Shown here: in pieces, positions 38,208 through 49,575 of the stretch
Numbering within the stretch: position 1 is the first letter of the stretch
How the letters are laid out: the number at the start of each line of letters is the position of its first letter
NCBI RefSeq assembly: GCF_030296755.1
Contig: NZ_AP027741.1
Coordinates: forward strand, 2,719,001-2,783,000
DNA from: Methylophaga marina
GTDB taxonomy: Bacteria > Pseudomonadota > Gammaproteobacteria > Nitrosococcales > Methylophagaceae
Reading direction: 5' to 3'
Length of the DNA stretch: 64,000 bases
Made by a program: the position numbers and the translations under genes
The notes under the pieces: model-generated
The model's database searches: none
The model's input: only the letters and a program-made list of their open reading frames with translations
Told to the model about the DNA's origin: nothing

Positions 38208-41030
38208 TCTAATTGAAGCGGACTATCAAGCAATCTATCTTGCGGCTTTCCAATATAATACCCTTGAGCATAGTCCACACCTAGTTCAGCTAAAACGGCG
38301 AGAATCTCAGCACTTTCAACAAATTCTGCTACTGTGCTCTTGCCCATGCCTTTCGCAACAGAAACTAAGGCTTCCACAAATAATTTATCGTCATTATTTT
38401 CTGTGATATGGGTGATAAACATGCCATCGATTTTCACCACATCAACAGGTAATTCTCGTAAATAACGAAACGAGGCAAAGCCAGAACCAAAGTCATCAAT
38501 CGAGAAGCGACAGCCTAAATCACGCATTTCTCGCATCAATTGTCGTGCCTGATTAATATCAGCGACGGCTGCTGTTTCTGTTAACTCAAACAGTAGATGT
38601 TCCGGAATGGCACGATAATGTTTTAAAAGACGTTTGAGTAGCGGGATGAGCTCAGCATCCAGCATGGCATGTGCAGATAAATTCAATGATAAGGTGATGG
38701 TTTGTTCTTGTTGCTCGAGTTCAGCAAGTTTGGCAATGCCTTTCTCTAATACATAATGATCAATCCGATGAATCAAGCCCGACTGTTCAGCCACTTCTAT
38801 AAACATCGCTGGGCTATGTATTTGACCATCCTCATCCTGCATACGCAGCAGTACTTCATAGTGACTCACGGTCTGCTTTTGAATCTGCATGATGGGTTGG
38901 AAATACAGGACAAAGCGATCCTCTGACAGAGCATCTTCTATTTTCTGTTTCCAACGCATACGTTCTTGCAGCTGTTTGCCAAGCATGTCGTCAAAAGTAA
39001 AGAGATGCCAGGTATCCTTACCATGTGACTTGGCCTGATACATCGCCAAATCGGCGCTGCTTAGAAGACGATCTACACTGAATTCATTCAGTGGGAAGGG
39101 CACGATACCAATGCTGGAAGAAATGCTGTAGCGAACCTGCTCAAATTCAAAATGCAAAGCATGTAATCGATCACTGATTTTTTCACAGACATCTATGGCT
39201 ACATTTAAGTCGGTTTCTGGAAGAATAATGGCAAATTCATCACCACCTAATCGGGCTAATACATCATTGTCACGACTGATTTCTATCAGTGCTTTTGCCA
39301 CGTTTTTCAGTAACTGGTCACCGACGTTATGACCGCAACTGTCATTGATATCTTTAAAATGGTCTAAATCCAGCACCAGTAAAATACCTTGCTGATCATT
39401 GAAAGTAGCCTGTTTTAGAATGTGTTCAAACTGGCTCTTCAGTTTCTTTCTGTTATAGAGTTCGGTTAATGGATCATGGCTGGCAAGCCAACGTAATTCG
39501 GTTTCATTTTGTTTTTTTCTGTGATATCGATACCGACAGAGAGAATCACAGCATTATTGGTGGGTATTTGGAAACTCGAATGTATCCATGAGATGGTATG
39601 AATTTGACCATCAGCTGAAAGAATATCTGACTCCATATGAACAATATTTTCATCATAATGAGATAGTCGTTGTAATGATTGATGAATATTTTGCCAGTCA
39701 GAAGGATGAAAAAATTGCTCGAATGGTTGACTGATAACGTTATTGGCCTCATAGCCTGTGATATTTGTGGCAAGCTCATTAAAGCTGGAAATACAGTAGT
39801 TCTTATCCAGTGTGATAATAATTAATTGGGCGGTCTCTATCAGATTACTGACAAAATCTCTTTCTTGTATTAGTTCTTGTGTCCGTTTGTTAAGTGAATC
39901 TGTTTGTTTGCTGACCGAATTCTCAAGACCTTCTAGCTGTTCCGATAAGACTACAGCCGATTGTTCAAGGATATTCAGCTCGTCAAGATAATGCTTCGGG
40001 GAGGCATGATTCAGAGTATTTCTGACTTGCAGGTATTTTTTTCGGCTAATAAGGGCAGCGCTTTAGAGACTTTGGATAAACGTTTGAGTGGTGCTGATAA
40101 TAATAAAAACAGACTGCCACCAATCACAATCAAGCCAATGAGTGACCAGATAATTGTTCTGTATGTGAGGCTGTTAAGCTCTTGTTGCTGTTTGGCAATG
40201 TTATCTATGATAACCAGCACCACATTATCGACTTGTCTTAGCTTAATAAATTGAAATTCAACGGGTAAATTTGAATCACGTAATATCAGCTTATCATGGT
40301 CAATGTCTTGAAAACGGTAGTGTTTTGCTAAGAATTGCAAATAAGCGATATTGTTATTAAATGACGTGAGCACATTGAGATGACGATCCCAGAGTGATGA
40401 GTCGGCTTGACGTAACTCTTGTGTGTTGGATTGATCGGAAATGATGGCAATGTCGGCGCCAGTTTGTGCCTGAAAATCTAATAATGATTGTGTCAGATTA
40501 TAGCCAAGCACCAATACATAGTTTGTCTCACTATCAGCCAAAATAGGTAACAGTTGATATTGCTTACAACTAACTTCACAATTTAGCTGACTCTGGGCGA
40601 GTTCAGTTTCTGCGGTCAGCGTAATATTATCTTTAATGACTTTTGGAGTGGGCGGGCCCCAGCCACCTAGGTTCCGACCACTACTATCAAACAACTGCAC
40701 TTGGGATACATCCCAATTCAACTCTAGATCGCTGCGGTAGCGATGAATACGATCTAATATCTCATTTTGTTTAAGTGCTGAACCTTGCTGTGTGGCGTCC
40801 GGTGAGATGAGTAATTCAGCAAGACGTTGTAGTTGATCTCGTGTGGTCGTGATTTGTCCGAGTAGTTGTTGATGATATTGCTCTTGTAATTGAGAACGGA
40901 ACAAAACAAATTTTTGTTGGACGTTCCAGTAAATAATGACATGAAAGATCAATAGAAAAATTAACAGAATGAAACTAAAAAATAAGCCCGCTTTCCAGCG
41001 GATACTTAAAAATGGGGTCTGAATACTCAT
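38204..41030 (-). CDS. Membrane PAS-GGDEF-EAL c-di-GMP receptor, two 1-nt frame breaks
   Basis: Repaired, this is one 942-residue protein. It has a membrane helix (about 12-32), an extracytoplasmic sensor (about 33-300), a second helix (about 305-328), a coiled linker, a PAS domain (about 400-515), GGDEF (motif GGDEF near 595-599) and EAL (about 700-940). As given it is split into three frames. Two runs of seven, at 40036-40042 and 39512-39518, each need one more base (giving AEKKYLQV and ITEKKQNETELRWLASHDPLT). The EAL motif reads EVLLR; the catalytic DDFGSG and KIDG and the ELTETA motif are present, so phosphodiesterase activity is plausible. The start at 41030 lies 8 bases after the porin stop, and the binding protein is upstream in the same operon. 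Confidence 0.85.
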
Positions 41031-41038
41031 CGTCAGAA

Positions 41039-42282
41039 CTAAAACCGATAAGACAGGGACATAGCGAACATATCCCATCTTTTGCTGGTGTCAGTAACGG
41101 TGTTTTCACGCGGTGATAATGTGGCCACACCCTCGACGATATGATATTCGGCACGAAGCATTACATTATGTGTCACATGCCAGCGCCCCCTAACACCCAG
41201 CTTTTAGAATAATATTCATGAGCCGGCACGGGGGCTTGATTAACTCCCAATGAGGCGAGCTGCTGACTATTGATGCGATTTTGTCTGGCGGCTTCTTTTC
41301 CATTCCAGTCGTGTTTGTTTAACTGGAACTCTTCATAACGGATGAATGCTTGCCAGGCCGGTGTGAAATTATAATTCGCCTGTAAGTAATAACCGATCGA
41401 ATTAATATTCATCTGTGAGACGGGCCCACCGATGTCAACATAATCAACATTTTCAAAAGCCACTTCGCCTGTAAACTGCCATTTCTCACCGTTATATTGG
41501 GCAGATAAAACGGTGTAATCGATATCAATTTCACCCGAATTCATTCCTGGACCAAAAGGGAAGGGCACACGGTCACTTGCTCCTGCATCAAAATCAAGTG
41601 TGACTCTTGTTCCAGTTATGGAGTAAATCCACTCTCCACCGTTATGCTCGTATAGAATTTTTCCGAATATCCCTAGCTTATCGTTATGAATGGCGCCTGC
41701 CCAGTCATCACCCAGATAGGCATATTCAACATTTTTATCGGCCAGGGTATAACCAGTACCCACTTCCATAAACAGTGTGCCACTGTCTAAGTTAATATTG
41801 TTGTAAAGGTGTATACCATCAGCGGCCATAATGGTATTTCTGACTTTATCAAAGTAAATCACCTGAGGAAGAAAGTTGGCGCTTCTGGTGTGGGCGACGT
41901 CACGAGTTTCGTTATATAAGCCGATTTCATTTTTGATTCTGCCAATGTACATACCCGTAGCGTAACGCGCATCGGCATAGAGAGAAACATCCACTAAGCC
42001 ATAATCGAGTCTTGGTGATCCGTTATCAAATCTGCCGGCTTGTCTGGATAATAGTTGTGCAGAAAGCCTGAACTTAGGGCTGATTCTGAAACTACCATTA
42101 ATGCCGACTTCAGTAAATTCGAAACTGCCATCATCACTTGGCCCATAAAAATGATTGTCAGTAGTATGTATGTAAGCTTGAGATGCAAAACCATGCAGGG
42201 CGATGCGTTCATACCATGCTTTGTCTTCGGCCAATGCCATTGTTGGAATAACAAGTAAGATGGAAAGTAAACTCGCTCTCAT
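41039..42282 (-). CDS. Outer-membrane porin-like beta-barrel protein, C-terminal frame broken
   Basis: A signal peptide (about 1-18, ending ALA) is followed by an all-beta protein with alternating aromatic/polar strands, for example LHGFASQAYIHTTDN and WQAFIRYEEF. The open frame stops at 41173. One more C in the five-C run at 41186-41190 extends it through RWHVTHNVMLRAEYHIVEG to a terminal SLSYRF, giving 414 residues. The terminal Phe is the canonical outer-membrane insertion signal, which strongly supports the repair. The exact porin family is unclear. It overlaps the upstream phosphate-binding-like gene by 4 bases and lies just before the c-di-GMP receptor gene. Confidence 0.82.
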
Positions 42283-42707
42283 AAATCCACCTTAATAATT
42301 TGAATACGTTTGTGTGTATCAGCATCATCTTTACTGATGTACCCAATCGCCCCTTTGGTGTTGGCGACAGCATCAAGCATTTCTTGCTCCGAGTTAACGA
42401 CGATAGGGGCAGTACCTGTGCCAGAGAAGACCTGTCTGTCCCAGATCCGTCTTAGCTGGTATGGAAACATACCCAATACAGACTTACAAAACTGATTATG
42501 CGTAGGGTCTTGATCTTGAAGAACATAGACGGTGATTGGCGTGCCATTTGGCCACTCATGAACTCGCATAGCAAAGATAGAGCGAGCAGTGGTTTTGCTT
42601 AATTGCTTTATCTCAACCTGTTCGTTGGCAATGAGAGTTTGAGCTGGTAAATCTTGCGATACCAGGAGCAATAAAGTGATGAGGACTCTGATGCTTATCC
42701 ATGTCAT
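42279..42707 (-). CDS. Small periplasmic phosphate-binding-protein-like (PBP-like) protein
   Basis: The 142-residue protein has an N-terminal signal peptide (about 1-22, ending LPA) and a single PBP-like domain. Motifs include TTARSIFAMRVHEWPNGTPI, QFCKSVLGM, RRIWDRQVFSGTG and GAIGYISKDDA. The last pair resembles the ligand-binding GAIGY loop of PstS proteins. It is about half the size of a full PstS, and no ABC transporter genes adjoin it, so it may be a sensor-domain partner instead of a transport component. The porin gene overlaps its stop by 4 bases and the c-di-GMP receptor follows. Confidence 0.78.
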   Translation of the reverse strand: MTWISIRVLITLLLLVSQDLPAQTLIANEQVEIKQLSKTTARSIFAMRVHEWPNGTPITVYVLQDQDPTHNQFCKSVLGMFPYQLRRIWDRQVFSGTGTAPIVVNSEQEMLDAVANTKGAIGYISKDDADTHKRIQIIKVDL

Positions 42708-42795
42708 CAGCCTTGTTCCTTAAGCCGTGTTAAGCTCAATTCTAGGCATGAATTCAAAAAAAAGCCACGTTAAAACTTTCTTTATGTTGAATAAG

Positions 42796-43227
42796 TTATT
42801 CTTTGACAAAAACAAGCTGGGTTTTTGCTGCCTGGTTGTACCAACTTTGTTTGTTTTTACTGAGCCACTGCCACCAGAATCCTAAACCGAGACAAAGCCA
42901 GGAAATAAGCCCAAAGATAAATCGCACAGCCGCCTGTTTCCATGAGATAGTCGGCGAGGTTGAGCTAATCAGCTTTATTTTCCATGCTCTCATCCCCAGC
43001 GTTTGTCCACCATGGGTCCAGAACCAGCCGTAAAATAAAAAACACACTGACAGTAAATAAAGTAGAAAAAACACATTGCCTGGTGTAATAGCTTCTCCGC
43101 CATTTAGCGCAACCGGAATAATGGCAGCAAATAATAAGGCGGACAGTAAAAGTAAAAAGTCATAAATCATCGCCATTATCTGGCGAATTGGACTAGGTTG
43201 CTTGTGAACAACTACACTCATTATCAA
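42796..43227 (-). CDS. RDD-family membrane protein
   Basis: The 143-residue protein has three predicted membrane helices (about 18-40, 50-70 and 100-120). It carries the RDD hallmarks: an Asp in MIYDFLLL, GQTLGMRAWKIKLI near 73-86, and AAVRFIFGLISW. The family's functions are varied and mostly unknown. It lies divergent from purL with an 80-base gap, and 88 bases upstream of the binding-protein gene on the same strand. Confidence 0.8.
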   Translation of the reverse strand: MIMSVVVHKQPSPIRQIMAMIYDFLLLLSALLFAAIIPVALNGGEAITPGNVFFLLYLLSVCFLFYGWFWTHGGQTLGMRAWKIKLISSTSPTISWKQAAVRFIFGLISWLCLGLGFWWQWLSKNKQSWYNQAAKTQLVFVKE

Positions 43228-43307
43228 TTTCCAATGGATTTTATTTGGGCGTTAAACCTTACATAAAGTATCATTATCGCTTTAGTTTATCTTGAATTGG
43301 GATCCGC

Positions 43308-46300
43308 ATGCTGCAATTGATTGGCCGTCCGGCTTTTTCTGCTTTCCGTCTGGAGAAATTACTAAACAGCATTCAGGCCGAAGTGCCTGCTGTTACAGCT
43401 GTTAGAACAGAGTTTCGTTATTTTGTTGAAATAGAAGGTGAGTGTGTTTTGCCAGCAGCAGAACACCAGGTTATTGAAACACTACTTGAAGCAGAAATGC
43501 GTGATAGTGACGCCAAAGAAAACGAAACCTTTTTCTTAGTCACACCCAGGCCGGGAACGATTTCACCTTGGTCAAGCAAAGCCACCGATATCGCGGTCAA
43601 TAGTGGTGTAAAAGACATCGAACGTGTTGAGCGTGGCGTAGCTTTTTTATTGAAGCCAACGAAGCACTGACTCAGCATCAGAAATCCATTGTTCGTAGTT
43701 TATTACATGACCGTATGATTGAAACTGTGTTTGAAACAGTGGATGAGACAGACCGTTTATTCATGCATGGTAAATCACGTGAACTGGTGAGTGTGGATAT
43801 CCTCAACGGTGGACGTGAAGCCTTAGTCACGGCCAATCAGCAAATGGGGCTGGCACTGGCTGAAGACGAAATTGATTATCTTTTTGAGAATTTCAGTTTG
43901 CTTGAGCGTAACCCAAATGACATTGAGTTAATGATGTTTGCTCAGGCTAACTCGGAGCATTGCCGTCATAAAATTTTCCGTGCCGACTGGATTATTGATG
44001 GTGAAACGCAGTCTCACACGCTGTTTAACATGATTCGTAATACGCATGACCTCAACCCTGATGGGGTCGTCAAAGCTTATAGTGATAACTCATCAGTGAT
44101 TGAAGGTCCGAGAAGTCATCGATTCCAGGTGGATATGGCGACAGGGCAATATCACTATGAAGGTGAAATCCAGCATATCCTGATGAAGGTGGAAACCCAT
44201 AACCATCCAACAGCGATTTCTCCCTTTCCTGGCGCTTCAACTGGGGCTGGTGGCGAAATTCGTGACGAAGGTGCAACTGGACGTGGTTCAAAACCAAAAG
44301 CGGGTTTAACGGGGTTTTCTGTGTCGAATCTGGAAATCCCAGGGTTTGAACAACCTTGGGAAACACCTTATGGCAAACCAGCGCGTATGGCATCTGCTCG
44401 TGAGATTATGATCGATGGCCCTCTCGGTGGTGCGGCCTTCAATAATGAATTTGGTCGTCCGAATTTATGCGGTTATTTCCGTACTTTTGAAGTGCAAGTC
44501 CCAGCAGATAATGGCTTTGAAGTGCGGGGCTATCACAAACCTATCATGGTAGCCGGCGGCATGGGTTCTATCCGTCCACAACACGTTGAAAAAGGCATCA
44601 TGGATCCAGGCGTGCAGTTAATAGTCCTGGGTGGTCCAGCAATGTTAATTGGTCTGGGTGGAAGTGCTGCGTCTTCAGTCAATTCTGGTGCCAGTGATGA
44701 GGGACTGGATTTTGCTTCTGTGCAACGTGGTAATCCCGAAATGGAACGCCGCTGTCAGGAAGTGATTGACCGCTGTGTGGCCTTAGGTGATCAAAACCCG
44801 ATTATTGCCATTCACGATGTCGGTGCCGGTGGGCTCTCCAATGCTTTCCCTGAACTGGTCGATGACAGTGGTCGTGGTGGGCGTTTTGAACTGCGTGTGA
44901 TTCCTAATGATGAACCCAGTATGTCACCCATGGAAATCTGGTGTAATGAGTCTCAAGAGCGTTATGTGTTGGGTGTACACCCTGACCGTATTGATGAATT
45001 CAAAGCCATTTGTGAACGTGAGCGTTGCCCGTGGGCTGTTGTGGGGGAAACCACTGAAGAAGAACATTTATTACTCGGTGATGCCGATAATGAAACATCA
45101 CCGATCGACATGCCACTGTCATTATTATTAGGTAAACCACCTAAAATGCTGCGTGACGTGAAACATACACAACATGAGCATCCAGATCTTGATTTTGCCG
45201 GTGTTTCACCCAGAATGGCTCTGGAACGTGTACTTAAATTGCCAACGGTAGCCAGTAAGAACTTCCTAATTACCATCGGTGATAGAAGTGTCACAGGTTT
45301 GGTCGCACGTGATCAGATGGTAGGTCCATGGCAAGTGCCGGTAGCGGATTGTGCTGTCACTTTAGCCGATCATCATGATGTATTAGGCGAAGCGATGTCG
45401 ATGGGTGAGCGTGCACCGATTGCACTGGTCAACGCACCTGCCTCAGGTCGTATGGCAGTGGGTGAGGCCATCACCAATATTGCCGCTGCCAAAATTGAAA
45501 AGTTGGGCGACATTAAATTATCAGCTAACTGGATGGCAGCATGTGGTCACCCTGGTGAAGATGCACTGTTATACGATACCGTCAAAGCGATTGGTATGGA
45601 TCTCTGTCCTGAGTTAGGTATTGCTATTCCCGTCGGTAAGGACTCTTTGTCCATGAAAACGGTATGGGAAGATAAGGGCGAAACCAAAGCGGTGACTTCA
45701 CCTTTATCTCTGATTATCAGCGCCTTTGCGCCTGTCACTGATGCCAGCGCAACGTCCACACCGCAATTACGTACTGATCGTGGTGATACTGATTTGATTT
45801 ATATCGATCTGGGGCAAAATCACAACCGTTTGGGTGCTTCCGCTTTAGCTCAAGTATTCAAACAAGTGGGTAACACAGCTCCGGATATCGAAGATGCGAC
45901 ACATTTAAAAAACTTCTTTAACGCTATCCAACGACTGAAGAATGAAGATTTATTGCTGGCCTATCATGACAGAAGTGATGGTGGCCTCGCTGTTACCTTA
46001 GCTGAGATGGCTTTTGCCGGTCATTGTGGTCTGGATATTCACTTGAATGGTCTCGGTGAAGCCTTGCCGGTATTGTTCAATGAAGAATTAGGCGCGGTTA
46101 TCCAAGTGCCTCATGCTGATTTGAATCATGTCATGAATATTCTTAAAGACTATAATTTGACCTCCATGTCATTTGCCATTGGTAAAGTGACTGAGCAGCA
46201 GCAAATACGCATCCATGTTGAGCAGGAACTGGTTATTGATGAGTCTCGTGTAACGTTGCAACGTTTCTGGGCTGAGACCAGTTACCAGATGCAGTCAATG

Positions 46301-47191
46301 CGTGATAATCCTGATTGTGCAAAACAAGAGTTTGATGCGTTATTGGATGAAAAAGATCCTGGTTTATTTGCCAAACCATCATTTAATCCGGCAGAAAATA
46401 TTGCCAGCTCTCTGATCGTGAGTGGTCATCGTCCCAAGGTTGCCATTCTGCGTGAGCAAGGGGTGAATGGTCAGGTTGAAATGGCAGCGTCATTTGATCA
46501 TGCAGGCTTTAATGCTATTGATGTGCACATGAGTGATGTGCTGGAAGGGCGTATTGATCTGAATGATTTTGTTGGCTTGGTTGCGTGTGGTGGGTTCTCA
46601 TATGGTGATGTTTTGGGTGCAGGACGCGGTTGGGCCAGCACCATTTTGCATAATGAGACTGCCCGTCAACAGTTCTCAGCATTTTTCCATCGTGAAGATA
46701 CGTTTGCGTTGGGTGTCTGTAATGGCTGTCAGATGTTGTCGCAGTTAAAAGAGTTGATACCTGGCAGTGAGCATTGGCCTCGATTCTCTCGTAACCTGTC
46801 TGAACAGTTTGAAGCACGTTTCTCACTGGTAGAGATTGTAGAGTCACCTTCAGTGTTATTGAGAGGAATGGCCGGTTCTGTGATGCCTATCGTTGTGGCT
46901 CACGGCGAAGGACGTGTTGACTATGCCGAGACGGGTTCTGAAGAGCAGGCGCTAGTGGCCATGCGTTATGTTGATAATTATGGTCAAGCTACGGAAGCTT
47001 ACCCAATGAACCCAAATGGATCGATTAATGGCGTGACGGCACTGACAACAACCGATGGTCGGGTAACGATCATGATGCCTCACCCTGAGCGTGTAACGCG
47101 CACAGTTCAGCATTCATGGCACCCTGATGACTGGGGCAAAGATGGTCCGTGGGCAAGATTGTTCCAAAATGCGCGATGCTGGGTGAACTAA
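43308..47191 (+). CDS. purL: Phosphoribosylformylglycinamidine synthase PurL, N-terminal frame broken
   Basis: This is the large single-chain FGAR amidotransferase of purine synthesis. The frame starting at 43308 gives the correct N-terminal PurS-like domain but stops at 43670. Adding one T to the six-T run at 43643-43648 joins it ([16 protein letters not shown]) to the rest and gives 1294 residues, about the E. coli length. Further landmarks are [21 protein letters not shown] near 160-180 and the glutaminase Cys in GVCNGCQML near 1140. The glutaminase His and Glu lie in HPERVTR near 1265. Purine synthesis is normally needed, so this break argues for a sequencing artefact. Confidence 0.96.
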
Positions 47192-47201
47192 CCTTGTATG
47201 T

Positions 47202-47229
47202 AAAAAAAGGACCGAAAGGTCCTTTTTTT
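47202..47229. terminator. Bidirectional terminator between purL and the chemoreceptor
   Basis: A perfect 12-bp stem (seven A plus GGACC pairing with GGTCC plus seven T) is capped by a GAAA tetraloop. It lies 10 bases after purL and 19 bases from the convergent chemoreceptor stop. Confidence 0.9.
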
Positions 47230-47248
47230 ATGGCTAACGTAAAGAGAG

Positions 47249-49270
47249 TTATACTTTAAAACGTTGTGCAATCATATTGAGCTGCGTGGCGAGTGTCGCC
47301 AAGTTTTGACTAGCAGTAGCAATTTCTTCGCTACTATGCATGTTATTTTCAGATAAGTCTGAGACGCGTGTAATGTTACGATTGATTTCTTCTGACACCA
47401 AACCTTGCTCTTCAGCAGCACTGGCAACATGTGTACTCATATCAGCGATTTGTGTCATCGAATTAACAATGTTTAATATCGATTGTGTGGCTGAGTCAGT
47501 GTAACCAACCATACCAGCGGCATTGGCTTTTTCTTTTTCCATCACGGCGACAGCTTCTTTTGTTTTCTGTTGTAAATTGTCGACCATGATTTGAATTTGT
47601 TCTGCCGATTCCTGAGTACGGTTGGCCAGTGAGCGAACTTCATCAGCTACTACCGCAAAACCGCGACCATGATCTCCTGCTCGTGCAGCTTCTATAGCCG
47701 CATTTAAGGCTAATAAATTGGTCTGCTCAGCCACCCCTTTAATAACGGTTAACACGGAACCGATTTGCTCACTACTTTGACTGAGTTCTTCAATGGTGCG
47801 CGCTGCATTTCCAACATCTTCAGTTAGAGAGTTAATGGATTTTACCGTTTCACTTATGACGTCTTGTCCCGATTTTGACTCACTGTTCGCATTACGTACT
47901 TCTTCTGCTAACAGTTCAGCATTACGGGCGATTTCTTTAATCGTACTCGACATCTCATTCATCGCTGTGGCTATTTGCTCAGATTGCGATTGTTGTTCTT
48001 GTGAGTTGGATTGAGATTGCACAGTATTAGTAGATAACTCTTCAGATGCGGCTGCTAATTCAGTTGAGTTTTGTTTCAATTGATTCACTACGCCGTTTAA
48101 ATGTTGTGTCATTGAGTTAAGTGCAATAAAGATATCAGCGGTTTCATCTTTGGCTGGACTGGTGATTGTGACGGTCAGATCACCTTCGGCGATCCGCTTG
48201 GTAGCGGTAATAATATTGTTGATTACCTGGATGATAGACCGATAAAAACCAATGAATAAATAGAGTGCCAGCGATAGGGCAATTAATATCACGGCAATCA
48301 CCACGTTTTTTTCAAGCTGTAGCATGGATAGACGATTATCTAGTAGTTCAGCCAATGCGTCAGCAAGATAATGATATACCACATAATTTGTGTCTATAGC
48401 TTCAGTACCCAGACTGAAAATAAATGCTGCTTCGGTGTTAATTTTCTCACTCTCGAGCATATCCTTTTCAATGACAGTGAGAAATTCTGTGAGTGCATTT
48501 TCTCTATCCAGCTCGAGCTTATTTAAAACGTCTGCCAACTGCGGATTGTGAGTAATAATATGTTCGATAGCTTGTTGAGTGGTATCCGCTTCATGTTTTA
48601 CCTTGCTAAATGATGAAGCCAGTTTAATACGTTGACTGGTAGTCAATGATTCATTGGCAGCAATGCCCGAAGCAAGTCCGCGAGTTTGTCCGATACTCTC
48701 AGCGAGTACTGGGATATAACTGACAATCGTCTCAATAATGAATGTGGTGTTGAGGTCTGGATCGAGTATGAGTCCAGAATTGTGATTCACGGCATTCATG
48801 AGTTGTCTAAGTTTTGTAATTAACTCAGTATGCGCGGTAAAAATGGTATTGGGATCTGTTTCTGTTGCTGTATTGATAAGACTGGTCCAGTCACGTTTGA
48901 TTTCGTCCCATAGTTGATTGGTGTCGAAGTGCTCGCCATATTCAGTATTGATGATATTGATTTGTTGAATACTCTGATCAATCTCTTTCCGTTTACTGAG
49001 AATTTTCTCTTCGAACTCTGCTGAGCCATTCAGATAGGCATTCGTCAAGCCACGATGTTGAGGCAATTGTTGATAGAGTGGTGTGATGGTTTTTATGTAT
49101 TCCAAGCCTGATTGTTCTTTATGGCTTTCATTAACGATGTTGTTTAATTGGTGAATCAGTAGCAAAAATGTCACCGTGATAGGAATAAGCAGAAGCACTG
49201 TTATCAGTGACATTTTTTTGGGGTAGCTTAGCGAATTCATGAGTTTGGTCGCCAGATTCATTAGGGTCAC
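47249..49270 (-). CDS. Methyl-accepting chemotaxis protein
   Basis: The 673-residue transmembrane chemoreceptor has TM1 at about 18-40, a long all-helical periplasmic sensor at about 41-320, TM2 at about 322-345, HAMP at about 346-400 and a cytoplasmic signalling domain. The sensor resembles NIT-type domains (LPQHRGLTNAYLNGS) but the match is loose. The hairpin tip, ARAGDHGRGFAVVADEVRSLA, is intact and should bind CheA/CheW. The ligand is unknown. No other chemotaxis genes are nearby. Confidence 0.92.
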   Translation of the reverse strand: MTLMNLATKLMNSLSYPKKMSLITVLLLIPITVTFLLLIHQLNNIVNESHKEQSGLEYIKTITPLYQQLPQHRGLTNAYLNGSAEFEEKILSKRKEIDQSIQQINIINTEYGEHFDTNQLWDEIKRDWTSLINTATETDPNTIFTAHTELITKLRQLMNAVNHNSGLILDPDLNTTFIIETIVSYIPVLAESIGQTRGLASGIAANESLTTSQRIKLASSFSKVKHEADTTQQAIEHIITHNPQLADVLNKLELDRENALTEFLTVIEKDMLESEKINTEAAFIFSLGTEAIDTNYVVYHYLADALAELLDNRLSMLQLEKNVVIAVILIALSLALYLFIGFYRSIIQVINNIITATKRIAEGDLTVTITSPAKDETADIFIALNSMTQHLNGVVNQLKQNSTELAAASEELSTNTVQSQSNSQEQQSQSEQIATAMNEMSSTIKEIARNAELLAEEVRNANSESKSGQDVISETVKSINSLTEDVGNAARTIEELSQSSEQIGSVLTVIKGVAEQTNLLALNAAIEAARAGDHGRGFAVVADEVRSLANRTQESAEQIQIMVDNLQQKTKEAVAVMEKEKANAAGMVGYTDSATQSILNIVNSMTQIADMSTHVASAAEEQGLVSEEINRNITRVSDLSENNMHSSEEIATASQNLATLATQLNMIAQRFKV

Positions 49271-49575
49271 CCTAAATTGTATGGATATTCAAAATTTTTA
49301 TTGGCATATAGTTCGTTTTCTTTAGTATGTGATGAGTGACTTTGTCGCCTCTCCACAGTGAGCATATCAAGTTGTTATTGCTAAGCCGTCTATTGCAAGG
49401 TGTTAATAGTGGCTGTCATTTGATGACGTATTCTGGAGTGATAAATTACCACTTAAGTAATCGACATTATTGCCGTAAAGTGATGAATGGAATATTGTGG
49501 TCCTGGATTGACCTAAATTTACAACGATTAGAAAGGATATCTAGTAATTCGGGTTTCTTTCTTTTTAGACAGTGA
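49271..49575. other. Intergenic region between divergent chemoreceptor and diguanylate cyclase genes
   Basis: These 305 bases separate two divergent signalling genes and must contain both promoters. A short open frame (49336-49575) has no recognisable domain, no good ribosome site and an unnatural composition, so I do not call it. I see no hairpin, repeat or clear operator. Confidence 0.5.

Noticed and set aside
43600..43720. Programmed frameshifting in purL at the T-run
   Set aside because: The run lies where translation would need a -1 slip, but I see no evident pseudoknot, and the same pattern recurs in fifteen unrelated genes. A shared sequencing artefact is simpler.
44070..44393. Antisense open frame of 107 codons inside purL
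   Set aside because: It overlaps the most conserved PurL motif region; its translation resembles no protein I know.
49336..49575. Short ORF between the chemoreceptor and the diguanylate cyclase
   Set aside because: No domain, no ribosome-binding site, and it would occupy the shared promoter region; ends directly at the cyclase start by chance.
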